Counted from the stretch's first letter, positions 55,251 through 64,000 are shown. The stretch: DNA of 64,000 bases from Neoaquamicrobium microcysteis (GCF_008180155.1 NZ_VSZS01000063.1:62001-126000), one strand, 5' to 3'. The notes: generated by a model from the sequence alone, not told the origin. Program-made: numbers and translations.

Positions 55251-55314
55251 GCGGAGAATCGGAGCCGGTGCGAGCATCGCCGCAACATGTCTCGCTTGCG
55301 CTCCGATTCTCCGC
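55251..55314. promoter_or_regulatory. 15-bp inverted repeat spanning the rnhB start codon
   Basis: GCGGAGAATCGGAGC (55251-55265) is repeated inverted as GCTCCGATTCTCCGC (55300-55314). The 34-base spacer holds the rnhB ATG (55287), and the right arm encodes Ser6 to Leu10. Each arm contains a GANTC site (GAATC at 55256, GATTC at 55305), the target of the CcrM methylase. In mRNA it would put the start codon in a loop closed by a 15-bp stem. Confidence 0.85.
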
Positions 55315-55937
55315 TTCTTTTCGAGTTGCCCGTGCGCCCCGACTTCTCGTTCGAAAACGAGGCGCGGCGCGAGGGCCGCTGGCCGGTAGCCGGAACCGAC
55401 GAGGCAGGCCGGGGGCCGCTGGCGGGACCGGTCATGGCGGCGGCCGTCATCCTCGACCCAGACAATATTCCCGACGGACTGGACGATTCAAAACGGCTCG
55501 ATGCGGCAGCGCGCGAACTGGTCTTTGCCGATATCCTCGCGCGGGCCGTTGCCGTCTCGTTCGCGTCGGTCTGTGCCGGCACGATCGACAGCGGCGATAT
55601 CCGCAAGGCGAGCCTGGAAGCCATGCGCCGTTCGGTGGCAACGCTGGGGGTCGCGCCCCTTCTGGTGCTGGCCGACGGGCGCGACGTGCCGCCCGGCCTG
55701 CCCTGTCTTGCGCGCGCAGTCGTCAAGGGCGACCAGCGTTCGCAGTCGATCGCAGCCGCCTCCATCGTCGCCAAGGTGATGCGCGACCGCATGATGGCGC
55801 GTGCCGGCGCCTGCGACCCGCGCTACGGGTTCGAAGTGCACATGGGCTACGCCACGGTCAGGCATCGCGCGGCGATCGTCGAGCATGGCCCGGTCACCCG
55901 GCTCCACCGGATGTCCTTTGCGCCATTCAGGGTTTGA
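55287..55937 (+). CDS. rnhB: Ribonuclease HII
   Basis: A 216-residue enzyme that removes single ribonucleotides from DNA and RNA from hybrids. The catalytic Asp38-Glu39 pair is in [16 protein letters not shown]; further motifs are [13 protein letters not shown] and [26 protein letters not shown]. The C-terminus ([13 protein letters not shown]) is typical. Together with rnhA it gives the cell both RNase H types. Its start lies inside a long inverted repeat, and it is followed by a strong bidirectional terminator. Confidence 0.96.
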   Translation: MSRLRSDSPLLFELPVRPDFSFENEARREGRWPVAGTDEAGRGPLAGPVMAAAVILDPDNIPDGLDDSKRLDAAARELVFADILARAVAVSFASVCAGTIDSGDIRKASLEAMRRSVATLGVAPLLVLADGRDVPPGLPCLARAVVKGDQRSQSIAAASIVAKVMRDRMMARAGACDPRYGFEVHMGYATVRHRAAIVEHGPVTRLHRMSFAPFRV

Positions 55938-55966
55938 CCGCCGCCAGATTTCGCAGCTTCGTATAA

Positions 55967-55996
55967 CGAAAACGCCGCCCGGAGGCGGCGTTTTCG
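55967..55996. terminator. Bidirectional terminator between rnhB and atpF
   Basis: CGAAAACGCCGCC (55967-55979), loop CGGA, GGCGGCGTTTTCG (55984-55996): a perfect 13-bp stem whose ends supply A-runs and T-runs on both strands. It serves the convergent rnhB and atpF transcripts. Confidence 0.93.
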
Positions 55997-56021
55997 TTTG
56001 ATGTGACGAGGGATCGGCAGC

Positions 56022-56501
56022 TCAGTTGAGCTTCGCCTTCACGTCGTCCAGCGAGGACTTGAACAGCGTCGCGTCCGTCTTCGCGTCGACTTTGTCTGCC
56101 AGAAGCTTGCCCGCCGCGGCGACGGCGATGTCGACGGCACGGCTGCGCACTTCGTTGACTGCGTCGCGTTCTGCCTGCGCGATCTTCTGCTCGGCCAATG
56201 CGGTGCGGCGGGTGACGTAGTCTTCCGTCTTCTGCCGCGCGTCTGCCTCGAGTATCTCGGCTTCGTGCCTGGCTGCAGCGACGATGTCGGCTGCCTCGCG
56301 CTCGGCTTCCTTGCGCTTGCGCTGATACTCGGCCAGCAGCTGCTGTGCTTCTTCACGCAGGCGGCGCGCCTCTTCGAGGTCGGCGCGAATGCGATCCGCA
56401 CGTGCGTCGAGCGACTTGCCTACCATCCGCGGGACGCCGAGATAGGCAATCAACCCAAGGAACATGAAGAGAGCGATCGTGGCCCAGAGTGTGGCGTCCA
56501 T
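56022..56501 (-). CDS. atpF: ATP synthase F0 subunit b
   Basis: A 159-residue stator subunit: a single N-terminal membrane helix (MDATLWATIALFMFLGLIAYLGVP) followed by a long charged helical coiled-coil (residues 30-150) that dimerises with b' and reaches F1. Sequence such as GKSLDARADRIRADLEEARRLREEAQQLLAEYQRKRKEAE is typical. It is the last gene of the atpI-B-E-b'-b operon, 3 bases after b'; the F1 genes lie elsewhere, as is usual in alphaproteobacteria. Confidence 0.95.
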   Translation of the reverse strand: MDATLWATIALFMFLGLIAYLGVPRMVGKSLDARADRIRADLEEARRLREEAQQLLAEYQRKRKEAEREAADIVAAARHEAEILEADARQKTEDYVTRRTALAEQKIAQAERDAVNEVRSRAVDIAVAAAGKLLADKVDAKTDATLFKSSLDDVKAKLN

Positions 56502-56504
56502 GGT

Positions 56505-57083
56505 CTATCCCCTCACCGCTTTGACGGCGGCCGAGACCGCAGCCTTGTCGGTCTTGCTGCCCAGCAATTCCTGCACGATGAGACCGGTGGTCTCCTCGGC
56601 GATCTGGCTGACGTCGCGCATGGCGGCGTCCTTTATCAGCGCGATGCGGGCTTCGGCTTCCGAGAGCCTGGACTCCAGCGAAGCTTCCACCTTCTTGCGT
56701 TCCGCGTCGGCTTCCGCCTTGGCGACATCGCGAGCTTCCTGACCGATCGCGCCGGCCTTGGCCTTGGCGTCGGCAAGCTCCTGCTCGTAGGCGGCAAGAG
56801 CGGCGTCGGATTCTTCCTTCAGCCGTGCGGCCTGGTCGAGATCCTGCGCGATACGGTCGCTGCGCACCTCGAGGATGCCGCCGATGCGCGGCAGGACGAC
56901 CTTCTTCAGGAAGAGGTAGAACAGGCCGAAGGTGATCGCCAGCCAAAGAAGCTGCGAAGGATAGGTCGAGGAATCGAAAGGCGGGAAGACCCCGGTCGAG
57001 CCATGCTCGACGCCGACCTCGGTGTGGCCGTTCTGGTCCGCTTCCGTTTCCAATTCCTGCGCAAATGCAGGCGCAACGAACAT
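56505..57083 (-). CDS. atpG: ATP synthase F0 subunit b'
   Basis: A 192-residue second b-type subunit typical of alphaproteobacteria and photosynthetic organisms. It begins with a periplasmic, acidic segment ([24 protein letters not shown], including a signal-like AFAQ), then a membrane helix ([24 protein letters not shown], about residues 42-65) and a coiled-coil. It pairs with subunit b in the peripheral stalk. The [16 protein letters not shown]-like region just before the helix is the family landmark. Symbol usage (atpG or atpF2) varies. Confidence 0.93.
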   Translation of the reverse strand: MFVAPAFAQELETEADQNGHTEVGVEHGSTGVFPPFDSSTYPSQLLWLAITFGLFYLFLKKVVLPRIGGILEVRSDRIAQDLDQAARLKEESDAALAAYEQELADAKAKAGAIGQEARDVAKAEADAERKKVEASLESRLSEAEARIALIKDAAMRDVSQIAEETTGLIVQELLGSKTDKAAVSAAVKAVRG

Positions 57084-57143
57084 GCGCTTCCCCTGTCAAA
57101 AAGAAGCCGGCCGCGCAAACCGCAGCCGGCTCATGCACTGGTC

Positions 57144-57371
57144 TTAGACGGCGAACAGCAGCAGCAGCGCGATCAGCAGCGAGAAGATGCCGAGCGCTTC
57201 CGTCACCGCGAAGCCGAAGATCAGGCGGCCGAACTGGCCGTCGGCTGCAGACGGGTTGCGCAGGGCGCCCGAGAGGTAGCTGCCGAAGATGTTGCCGAGG
57301 CCGAGGGCCGTACCAGCCATGCCGAGGCAAGCCAGACCTGCGCCGATGTAACGTGCTGCTTCCGCTTCCAT
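57144..57371 (-). CDS. atpE: ATP synthase F0 subunit c
   Basis: A 75-residue hairpin of two membrane helices that forms the proton-driven rotor ring. The proton-carrying Glu58 is in [20 protein letters not shown], and the polar loop is [15 protein letters not shown]. The start is ATG at 57371 with AAGGAG 7 bases upstream; the frame is open upstream but that part is not conserved. It lies 60 bases upstream of b' and 67 bases downstream of atpB; the strong ribosome site suits the high stoichiometry of subunit c. Confidence 0.97.
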   Translation of the reverse strand: MEAEAARYIGAGLACLGMAGTALGLGNIFGSYLSGALRNPSAADGQFGRLIFGFAVTEALGIFSLLIALLLLFAV

Positions 57372-57438
57372 GTCAAACTCCTTGTGACTTTCGAGATTGC
57401 GGTTTTCTGTCGGCGGCGAACCGCCAGTGAACTTTGCG

Positions 57439-58188
57439 TCAGTGTCCCGGGTGGACCGCGTCATTCAGGTACATGCACGCCAGCACGGCGAAGACATAGG
57501 CCTGAAGGAACGAGACGAGGAATTCCAGCGCGGTAATCGCGATGGTCATGATGAGCGGCAGGATCGCGCCGCCGATGCCGATCGCGCCCAGCGAGCTGAG
57601 CGAAACGATGAAGCCCGCGAAGACCTTCAGCGTGATGTGCCCGGCCAGCATGTTGGCGAAAAGACGGACGGACAGGCTGATCGGCCGCGACAGGAACGAG
57701 ATGATCTCGATGATGACGACCATAGGCAGCACCGCTGCCGGCACGCCGCTCGGCACGAACAGCTTCAGGAACTTGAAGCCGTGCTTCCAGAAGCCGTAGA
57801 CGAGCACCGTTCCGATCACCAGCAGCGCCAGCGCGAAGGTGACGATGATCTGGCTGGTGACGGTGAAGAAATACGGGAACATGCCGAACATGTTCGCCAC
57901 GAGCACGAAGGTGAACAGCGAGAACACCAGCGGGAAGAATTTCATCCCCGCAGTGCCCGCCGCGTCGCGCAGCATGTTGGCGACGAATTCATACGACATC
58001 TCCGAGACCGACTGCAGGCGGCTCGGCACCAGCCCGCGGCTGGACGTGGTCAGATAGAGAAACGCGCTGGCGGTTGCCACGGTGGCGACCATGAACAGCG
58101 AGGAATTGGTGAACGAGAAGTCGAGCCCGCCAATCTCGATAGGGACAAGCTTCGAGATTTGGAACTGCGTAATCGGATCGTCGGCCAA
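57439..58188 (-). CDS. atpB: ATP synthase F0 subunit a
   Basis: The 249-residue proton-channel subunit. The essential Arg is in [25 protein letters not shown], and the C-terminal helix has [31 protein letters not shown]. Five or six membrane helices are expected. No ATG is available at the N-terminus; a TTG at 58188 ([21 protein letters not shown]) with a GGGGG-type site upstream is the likely start. It lies 41 bases downstream of atpI. Confidence 0.95.
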   Translation of the reverse strand: MADDPITQFQISKLVPIEIGGLDFSFTNSSLFMVATVATASAFLYLTTSSRGLVPSRLQSVSEMSYEFVANMLRDAAGTAGMKFFPLVFSLFTFVLVANMFGMFPYFFTVTSQIIVTFALALLVIGTVLVYGFWKHGFKFLKLFVPSGVPAAVLPMVVIIEIISFLSRPISLSVRLFANMLAGHITLKVFAGFIVSLSSLGAIGIGGAILPLIMTIAITALEFLVSFLQAYVFAVLACMYLNDAVHPGH

Positions 58189-58229
58189 CCTGACCCCCTG
58201 GATATTTCAATTGCGCCGAAAGGCGCGGC

Positions 58230-58634
58230 TCATTTTCTTTCGGGCTTCGAGGCGTCGTCGCCCGCAGCCTTGGAACCGGGCTCGGCAACCACGCCCGCCG
58301 CACGCAGTACATTGAGTACCCCTGCGCCGAACCCGAGAAACAGGAAGATGATGAGACCCCACGGCGAAGTGCCCGCCATACGATCGATCAGCCACCCTAG
58401 GCCTGCTCCAACCACTATTCCCGCGATGAACTCGCTGGAAAGCTTCATCGCCTGCCCGAAGCCGGCCATCGAGCCGGTTGCGGACTTGTCTTCGTCGTCA
58501 CGCCGCGCCGGTTTCCTGGCTGCGAGCGCTGCTTCGAGTGCACGGGTGCGGCGAGCGAGATCGTCGCCTTCCGGACCTGAAGATGCGCCGGGCGCGCTTT
58601 TGGCGGTTTCGTCTGGCCTGTCTGAGCCGGCCAT
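58230..58634 (-). CDS. atpI: ATP synthase protein I (AtpI)
   Basis: A 134-residue accessory protein with a hydrophilic, charged N-terminal half (residues 1-60) and two membrane helices in FIAGIVVGAGLGWLIDRMAG and GLIIFLFLGFGAGVLNVLRA. The MKLSSEFIAGI and GWLIDR motifs are conserved in AtpI. It assists in assembly of the c ring or in magnesium supply for the synthase, though it is not essential. First gene of the F0 operon. Confidence 0.92.
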   Translation of the reverse strand: MAGSDRPDETAKSAPGASSGPEGDDLARRTRALEAALAARKPARRDDEDKSATGSMAGFGQAMKLSSEFIAGIVVGAGLGWLIDRMAGTSPWGLIIFLFLGFGAGVLNVLRAAGVVAEPGSKAAGDDASKPERK

Positions 58635-58844
58635 CTCAACCCTCTCCTGCCCGGACAGCCAGCCTCCGGCTCTCCGCTTCTAAAGTCGCGCGCAACATAG
58701 TTAGGGGTCCCGCCCCAGTCAAGCCGGGGCGAGACCGCCAAAAAGAACTTAATTTGCTAAAAAATTCAGCCGGTTAGCAATGTGCGACAATGCGTCATGC
58801 CGATTGCCCGCAGGGGATCGGCGCGAATCCGCACGCCTGCGGCG

Positions 58845-60023
58845 TCAGCTCCAGCCTCCGCCATGGGTTCGGTAGAAGATATGAAGCCCGATCTTCTTCA
58901 TTTTCTCCATGGTGCGCGCCCAGCGCGGATTTACGTAAGTCGCGTGGTAGTGGGTCGACGAACCGACTTCCGGAATGAATATCTTCCCGGCCGTGACCGC
59001 CATGCCCACTTCCTGAGCCACCTTGTAGTGGTGCGCGCTGCGCACGCGGGGCCGCGTGCCGTCGCAGGCAAAGGAGAACTGGCAGCGGTTGCGCCAGCTC
59101 TGATTCTGGTACACCACGCCGCAGATCGTGGCGGGATAGGTCGGGTTGCGCACACGGTTCAGTATGACCTGCGCAACGGCCGCCTGCCCCTTCACGTCCT
59201 CGCCGCGCGCCTCGAAGTAGATGCCTTCGGCCAAGCACTGCTGCTCCTTGGCGGAGAACACGGTTGCGGGCAGCGGCTGGGTCATCCACACATGGTCGCC
59301 ATCGGTGACGGGCGGAATGAAGCGGCCGCCGGCAGCGTCAACCTCATGGTGGAGCAGGCTCGCAAAGGGCGAGGCGGTGGCATAGTCGGGCGCCGGGGGC
59401 GCATATGCGGTAGCGAGAATGTCGGCCTTGTCGCTGGTGACCAGCGAGGCAAGAAATTCCGGAACGCCGGGCGAAACCTTGTCTTCCTTCACGTGAAAGG
59501 CTGCGGCGATCTGGACTTCCTTGCCCTTGATCTCGGGAACAACGAAAGCCATCTCGAACTGGCTTTCGACAGCAGGATCCAGCAGCGAACTGGTGCGCTC
59601 GAAGACCGAGCCCGCATTGAAGGATTTCGGCGGCGCGACCGGCGCGATGTTTACGATGCGGCCGCGCTTCTCGCTGCGGTTGACGCGCTGTTCGTCGGGT
59701 GTCTCGCTGGCAACGCCCTTGCCACGGAACGCCACCGTTCCCAGCCCTGCCGCCGTAACGCCGCCGCCAGCTATCGAGCCGGTGGCCGAAGCGTCGAGAA
59801 AGGGCATTTCCGCCTTGTGGACCGAGCCGGCGCCAGCGGTGACGACGAATGCACCCCACCGCTCGTCGGCGCGCTCGGCCCCGGAAACGAGGCTCGCTAT
59901 GTCCTGGTAGGCGGCGGGGGTCGGTGAGCAAACCCAGATGCCGAGACCGATGAAGAACGGGGCAGCGAAAGCTCGTACCCCGCCAACGATGTCTCGCTGG
60001 CGCAGAACCTGTCGACGCAACAC
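58845..60023 (-). CDS. SleB-like cell wall hydrolase
   Basis: A 392-residue envelope protein. Following a GTG start at 60023, chosen for its GGAGAG site, an N-terminal hydrophobic segment (GVRAFAAPFFIGLGIWVC) anchors or exports it. The C-terminal 130 residues are the hydrolase_2 (SleB) domain: QQCLAEGIYFEARGEDVKGQAAVAQVILNRVRNPTYPATICGVVYQNQSW and a later SSTHYHATYVNPRWARTM. SleB relatives cleave peptidoglycan as lytic transglycosylases. The central region is low-similarity and of unknown role. It is divergent from a membrane protein gene. Confidence 0.9.
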   Translation of the reverse strand: MLRRQVLRQRDIVGGVRAFAAPFFIGLGIWVCSPTPAAYQDIASLVSGAERADERWGAFVVTAGAGSVHKAEMPFLDASATGSIAGGGVTAAGLGTVAFRGKGVASETPDEQRVNRSEKRGRIVNIAPVAPPKSFNAGSVFERTSSLLDPAVESQFEMAFVVPEIKGKEVQIAAAFHVKEDKVSPGVPEFLASLVTSDKADILATAYAPPAPDYATASPFASLLHHEVDAAGGRFIPPVTDGDHVWMTQPLPATVFSAKEQQCLAEGIYFEARGEDVKGQAAVAQVILNRVRNPTYPATICGVVYQNQSWRNRCQFSFACDGTRPRVRSAHHYKVAQEVGMAVTAGKIFIPEVGSSTHYHATYVNPRWARTMEKMKKIGLHIFYRTHGGGWS

Positions 60024-60195
60024 GAAAACTCTCCAGAAAACGCAACCCAAGAAGTCGAGCCACGATAGTGGTGCATTAACCTTGATGGATTGTTAATTTT
60101 GGGGCAGCGGGTGGCCGCCATTGTGTCTTCGCGCTTCCCTTGCCGCCCCGCCCGTCCTATCCGCTTTCTCAGGGTGATTCTCGGTGGAGGGAGCC

Positions 60196-60681
60196 ATGAA
60201 CCGAACCGTCTCCGCATTCCTGCTGGTCGGGGTGCTGACAGCCCTCCTTGCCGTGTTGAGCATCGCGCTGGTCAACAAGGGCTACGGGTTCGGTGCGCTG
60301 GGTTCGGGCCGATTGGACAATATCGCAAGTGCTGCGACCTTCGTCCCGCTGGCTGCGATCTACTCACTGGCCGCCGCGCTGATGATGCTGCTGCCGCTGC
60401 GCGCCGCAGGTTTCGTTCACGCCAATGCAGCCGGCCCGCTTTATTCAACGGCGCTCGTGCTGCTTTCCACGATAATCGGCGTGCAGGCCGCACGGTTCGC
60501 ATTCGGCAGCCGCGAAGCGTTATCCGTGCTGATCGACTGGCAGTTCATATTCGCATTCGCCATCATCGCCGCGCATCTGACGATGAACGAACTGCGCCGC
60601 AACGTGCTGCTGCGCACGATCTTCTTCGTCGTGTTTCTCGCGGCGACGCTGGCGTGCCTGTACTGGACATTCCGGCTGTAA
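60196..60681 (+). CDS. Four-helix membrane protein of unknown function
   Basis: A 161-residue protein with four hydrophobic segments (about residues 6-28, 45-68, 85-105 and 115-160). ATG at 60196 has GGAGGG upstream; a GTG at 60184 is in frame but weaker. I recognise no family. It sits between the divergent SleB-like gene and the convergent der gene (10 bases). Its helices contain few charged residues, so transport or signalling cannot be inferred. Confidence 0.78.
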   Translation: MNRTVSAFLLVGVLTALLAVLSIALVNKGYGFGALGSGRLDNIASAATFVPLAAIYSLAAALMMLLPLRAAGFVHANAAGPLYSTALVLLSTIIGVQAARFAFGSREALSVLIDWQFIFAFAIIAAHLTMNELRRNVLLRTIFFVVFLAATLACLYWTFRL

Positions 60682-60691
60682 CCGGGGTGTC

Positions 60692-62131
60692 TCAGCGGCG
60701 CTTCTTTGCCTTGCTGGCGAACGGATTGTCGGGAGCCCGCAGCGCGATCCTTATCGGCACGCCCGGCATCTCGAACGTCTCGCGCAGCCCGTTTATCAGA
60801 TAACGGATATAGGACTGCGGCATCGCATCCGGCCTGGAGCACGATAGCACGAAGCCGGGCGGGCGCGTCTTGACCTGCGTAATGTACTTGATCTTCAATC
60901 GCCTGCCCGCGACGGCCGGAGGCGGATGATGCGCGAGAACGCCTTCAAGCCAGCGGTTGAGCTTGCCGGTCGAGATACGGCGGTTCCAGACGCGGTGCGT
61001 CTTCTCGACCGCTTCCATCAGCTTGTCGAGGCCTCGGCCCGTCTCGCCCGAAATCGTCACGGCCTGAAGCCCGCGCACCTGCGGAAGCAGCCGCTCGGTC
61101 TTTTCGCGCAGTTCGGCCAGCAGTTCCTGCCGGTTCTCGATCAGGTCCCACTTGTTGAACGCCAGCACGGGCGCGCGGCCTTCGCGGATGATGAGGTCGG
61201 CGATCTGCAGATCCTGCTTTTCGAACGGGATCGTCGCATCGAAGACGATGATGACGACCTCGGCGAAACGGATCGCGCGCAGGCCGTCTGCGACGGAGAG
61301 CTTCTCGAGCTTCTCCTGCACCTTCGCCTTGCGGCGCATGCCGGCCGTATCGAACAGCTTGATGCGGCGGCCCCGCCATTCCCAATCGACCGAAATGGAA
61401 TCGCGCGTGATGCCTGCTTCCGGCCCGGTCAGCAGCCGCTCCTCGCCCAGCATCGTGTTGATGAGGGTCGACTTGCCGGCGTTCGGCCTGCCCACGATGG
61501 CAATGCGAAGCGGCTTGGTGGTGTCGTATTCCGGGACGATCTCCGCGTCGGGGTCTTCGATGTCCTCGCCGATCAGCCCATCGGAAATGGCGATGCCGGG
61601 CGCTTCATCCTCTTCGTCTTCGGCAAGTGCGCGGTCCTCGCCCAGCGCCTCGACGATCGCGTGGCGAAGATCGGCCATACCCTGCCCGTGCTCCGCCGAG
61701 ATCGGGATCGGCTCACCCAGCCCCAGTTCCCACGCCTCGATCGCGCCGCCCTCGGAACTGCGCGATTCCGACTTGTTGGCGGCCAGAACCACCGGCTTGC
61801 CCGTGCGCCGCACGACGTCGGCGAAGGTGCGGTCGTCGGGCATGATGCCCGCGCGCGCATCCATGATGAAGATGACGAGATCGGCCTCGTCGATGGCCGC
61901 TTCGGTCTGGGCACGCATGCGGCCTTCCAGAGAGGACGCCGCCGCATCCTCAAGACCGGCCGTATCGATGACATCGAAGCGGAGATCATAGAGCTTGCCG
62001 GCGTGCACGCGGCGGTCGCGCGTTACGCCGGGCGTGTCATCGACGAGCGCGAGCTTCCGCCCGGCGAGCCGGTTGAAAAGCGTCGATTTGCCGACATTGG
62101 GACGGCCGATGATCGCTACCTTGAAGGACAT
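60692..62131 (-). CDS. der: Ribosome assembly GTPase Der (EngA)
   Basis: A 479-residue tandem GTPase needed for 50S subunit maturation. Domain 1: [14 protein letters not shown] (residues 8-21), [10 protein letters not shown], and NKSE near 118; domain 2: [26 protein letters not shown] and NKWD. A C-terminal KH-like domain follows (about residues 365-460, [25 protein letters not shown]). An acidic insert (AEDEEDEAP and DIEDPDAEI) lies between the two GTPase domains. Just downstream of the YfgM-like gene on the same strand (9 bases). Confidence 0.98.
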   Translation of the reverse strand: MSFKVAIIGRPNVGKSTLFNRLAGRKLALVDDTPGVTRDRRVHAGKLYDLRFDVIDTAGLEDAAASSLEGRMRAQTEAAIDEADLVIFIMDARAGIMPDDRTFADVVRRTGKPVVLAANKSESRSSEGGAIEAWELGLGEPIPISAEHGQGMADLRHAIVEALGEDRALAEDEEDEAPGIAISDGLIGEDIEDPDAEIVPEYDTTKPLRIAIVGRPNAGKSTLINTMLGEERLLTGPEAGITRDSISVDWEWRGRRIKLFDTAGMRRKAKVQEKLEKLSVADGLRAIRFAEVVIIVFDATIPFEKQDLQIADLIIREGRAPVLAFNKWDLIENRQELLAELREKTERLLPQVRGLQAVTISGETGRGLDKLMEAVEKTHRVWNRRISTGKLNRWLEGVLAHHPPPAVAGRRLKIKYITQVKTRPPGFVLSCSRPDAMPQSYIRYLINGLRETFEMPGVPIRIALRAPDNPFASKAKKRR

Positions 62132-62140
62132 TGGCGTCGA

Positions 62141-62806
62141 TCACGACGACGCGCCCGAACCGCGAATCAGTTCGGACATGAGTTCGGCGCGCTGGCGCAT
62201 ATTGGCGGGGGCCTGCTGGTCGTCGCTGATCTGGCCGAACAGCGTCGCCGCGTCGGAGAAGCGGCCTTCTTTCCATGCCGAGAGCGCGAGCGCCTCGCGC
62301 GCGCTGTGGCGCAACGTGTTGGTTTCGCTCGTCAGCGCCTCGACACGCGCCGATACGTCGGCGTAGCTGCCGTGGTCCACCAGAAGCAGCCCGGCGCGCA
62401 GCTTCGCCATGTCGCGGATGGATTCGGGCACGGCGCGATCGGCCGCGACACTGTCGAAAGCCGCAACCGCGCCTGCAAAGTCGCCGGCCTCGGCAAGCAC
62501 AGTCGCGCCGCGCATCCGCGCCAGCACCGGATAGGCGCCGTAACCATCGGCCTCGAGCTGCTGGAGCGCAGCGGTCGCCTCATCCGTCCTGCCTTCACGC
62601 GCGAGCGTCAGTGCCTGCGAATAAGCGTCGCCCGAGTTGTTCGCGCGCGTTTGAGACCAGTAGTCCCACGCGACCCAAAGCGACGTGCCGAGCACGACGG
62701 CCACCGCAATCACGATCGCGGCAGGGCCGTAGCGCGTCCACAGCGCCTTCGCCTGATCCTGGCGTAGCTCCTGGTTTACTTCGCGAAAGAAACTGTCGTC
62801 CGACAT
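62141..62806 (-). CDS. YfgM-like tetratricopeptide membrane protein
   Basis: A 221-residue protein with a short cytoplasmic start (MSDDSFFREVNQELRQDQAKALWTRYG), one membrane helix (PAAIVIAVAVVLGTSLWVAWDYW, about residues 28-50) and a periplasmic tetratricopeptide domain. This matches YfgM, the ancillary SecYEG subunit that works with periplasmic chaperones. In enterics yfgM-bamB-der is the gene order; here yfgM lies directly before der and bamB is missing between them. Confidence 0.87.
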   Translation of the reverse strand: MSDDSFFREVNQELRQDQAKALWTRYGPAAIVIAVAVVLGTSLWVAWDYWSQTRANNSGDAYSQALTLAREGRTDEATAALQQLEADGYGAYPVLARMRGATVLAEAGDFAGAVAAFDSVAADRAVPESIRDMAKLRAGLLLVDHGSYADVSARVEALTSETNTLRHSAREALALSAWKEGRFSDAATLFGQISDDQQAPANMRQRAELMSELIRGSGASS

Positions 62807-63002
62807 CGGTCACCGGCATTGTTGGGAAATCGAGGCTCGGGAACTCCGCCCGGCCGTATGGGCATGGGTTTTAGCTGAAATTTGGTGGCATGGAAGGGGT
62901 TTTGGCAAAAAGCCGGCTTCACGGCCGCGTCATGCACCCCATGCTTGCCATATTCGGCTGGCAGGGTGCGGCTTCCCATCCAGTTTGCACCGCGTATCCT
63001 CC

Positions 63003-63977
63003 ATGCATTCATGCCGATCTCTTTGCCTGTCAGCCGCAGCCTGCGTCCTTGCGTTTCCGGCCGTCGCAGCAGGGCCCGCGCAAGCGCGTTCTCCCCAATA
63101 TGTGCTGATTTCATTCGACGGCGCGGGGCCGCTGGAACAGTGGGATCGCAGTCGCGCCTTGGCGGACAGGACGGGCGCGCAGTTCACCTATTTCCTCTCC
63201 TGTGTCTATCTCGTCGCGCGCGAGAACCGCGCCGGCTACCAGCCGCCCCGCCAAGAGATCGGACGCTCCAATGTCGGCTTTGCCCAGACGAGGGAGGAGG
63301 CCGCGCAACGCCTCGGCCAGATATGGAGCGCGCGTGCGGAAGGCCACGAGATCGCGAGCCACGCCTGCGGCCATTTCGACGGCGGGGAATGGACCGCCGC
63401 AGAATGGCGGGCCGAGTTCGGCCAGTTCTCGTCCATCCTCGCCGATGCCTGGGTGGCCAACGGGGTGGGATCGGACGAACCCGCCGGCTGGCGGGATTTC
63501 GCGAAGGACGAGATCGTCGGTTTCCGCGCGCCTTATCTATCGACCGGCCAGGGGCTGTTCGATGCGTTGGCGCAAGACGGCTTCGCCTACGACGCCAGCA
63601 CCGTATCTCGCGGGCCGGCCATGCCGGAAGGCACGACCGTGCCACGCTTCGCCCTGCCGATGATCCCGGAAGGACCTTCGGCGCGGCCGGTCATCGCCAT
63701 GGACTACAATCTCTTCGTCCGCCATTCGGGCGGCATCGAGCGCGACGACCGGGACGGCGTGTTCGAGGAGCGCGCGCTTTCCGCCTTCCGCGCCGCCCTG
63801 GACGAGCAGATGACGGGCGACCGCGTGCCGCTGCAGATCGGCCTGCACTTCACGCTGATGAACGGCGGGGCATACTGGCGCGCACTGGAGCGCTTCGCGG
63901 AAGATGCTTGCGCGCAGCCCGACATCCGCTGCGTGAGCTATCGCACCTATATGACGGAGACGGCGGGCGACGGCTGA
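63003..63977 (+). CDS. Polysaccharide deacetylase-like exported protein
   Basis: A 324-residue protein with a signal peptide (SLCLSAAACVLAFPAVAAGPAQA). The NodB-type fold is indicated by VLISFDGAGPLEQWDRS at the start of the mature protein, the HEIASHACGHFDG histidine motif (SHxxxH), and the IVGFRAPYLS arginine motif. The first motif has a single Asp where the family usually has TFDDG, so the catalytic base may differ. Substrate is unknown; cell wall or exported polysaccharide is likely. ATG at 63003 has no clear ribosome site. Confidence 0.85.
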   Translation: MHSCRSLCLSAAACVLAFPAVAAGPAQARSPQYVLISFDGAGPLEQWDRSRALADRTGAQFTYFLSCVYLVARENRAGYQPPRQEIGRSNVGFAQTREEAAQRLGQIWSARAEGHEIASHACGHFDGGEWTAAEWRAEFGQFSSILADAWVANGVGSDEPAGWRDFAKDEIVGFRAPYLSTGQGLFDALAQDGFAYDASTVSRGPAMPEGTTVPRFALPMIPEGPSARPVIAMDYNLFVRHSGGIERDDRDGVFEERALSAFRAALDEQMTGDRVPLQIGLHFTLMNGGAYWRALERFAEDACAQPDIRCVSYRTYMTETAGDG

Positions 63978-64000
63978 ACCGCTCAGGCTTTCGCGCCGCG

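Noticed and set aside
60080-60110. TTAACCTTGATGGATTGTTAA upstream of the SleB-like gene looked like a CtrA box.
   Set aside because: The two TTAA halves are 13 bases apart, not the 7 required for a CtrA site.
63983-64000. TCA at 63983-63985 could be the stop codon of a minus-strand gene running off the right edge.
   Set aside because: Only six codons are visible, far too few to support a gene call.

Overview
The window is a GC-rich, densely packed chromosomal segment, almost certainly from an alphaproteobacterium of the order Hyphomicrobiales (Rhizobiales), probably close to Mesorhizobium, Nitratireductor or Phyllobacteriaceae. This rests on gene content and order: ctaC-ctaD-ctaB-coxF-ctaG-ctaE-DUF983-SURF1-ispH-thrB-rnhA, an IalB-family gene next to tldD, a split F0 operon atpI-B-E-b'-b, DUF6101 and DUF1344 proteins, and APH-type homoserine kinase. 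The genus is inference; no rRNA or tRNA gene is present.

Layout. 1-1.1 kb: the end of a DsbD-N-like redox protein and a 1-Cys peroxiredoxin. 1.3-10.3 kb (minus strand): the cytochrome aa3 oxidase cluster with assembly factors, followed by ispH, thrB and rnhA. 10.7-16.4 kb: IalB-like protein, TldD, a RES/Xre toxin-antitoxin pair, a sirtuin deacylase and two RNA methyltransferases. 16.5-21.0 kb (minus): small secreted protein, dxs, xseB, HDAC-like deacetylase, membrane protein. 21.1-23.0 kb: divergent TetR/MFS pair with three near-identical palindromic operators. 23.1-29.5 kb: ribB, aroC, DUF1344, phosphatase, fabI, DnaJ-like protein, lipoprotein, pdxH. 29.7-32.5 kb: an accessory patch with a PIN nuclease and a coupled unknown partner, a divergent tail-anchored unknown protein, and about 470 bases without a gene. 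32.5-39.7 kb: enoyl-CoA hydratase, acyl-CoA dehydrogenase, zinc-finger-like small protein, amidohydrolase, purD, ubiA. 39.9-49.6 kb: FAD oxidase, Sua5/TsaC, glyS, glyQ, TPR-LysM protein, polyprenyl synthase. 49.7-55.9 kb: methyltransferase, S49 peptidase, ispE, moaB, glycosyltransferase, radical SAM protein, rnhB. 56.0-58.6 kb (minus): the F0 part of ATP synthase. 58.8-64 kb: SleB-like hydrolase, membrane protein, der, YfgM-like protein, polysaccharide deacetylase.

How the parts fit. Most genes are core: aerobic respiration (cta plus F0), isoprenoid supply (ispH, dxs, ispE, polyprenyl synthase, ubiA, ctaB), cofactors (ribB, pdxH, moaB), translation and RNA modification, and envelope maintenance. 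The accessory parts are the RES/Xre module, the TetR/MFS efflux unit and the PIN-containing patch. The best candidate for an undescribed system is the PIN gene with its translationally coupled 247-residue partner and the divergent, possibly exonuclease-like, membrane-anchored protein. Several cis signals stand out: three CATACG-type operators, a TTTGACGT palindrome before the acyl-CoA dehydrogenase, a 15-bp inverted repeat with a GANTC site in each arm across the rnhB start codon, and a duplicated glyS 5' end between glyQ and glyS.
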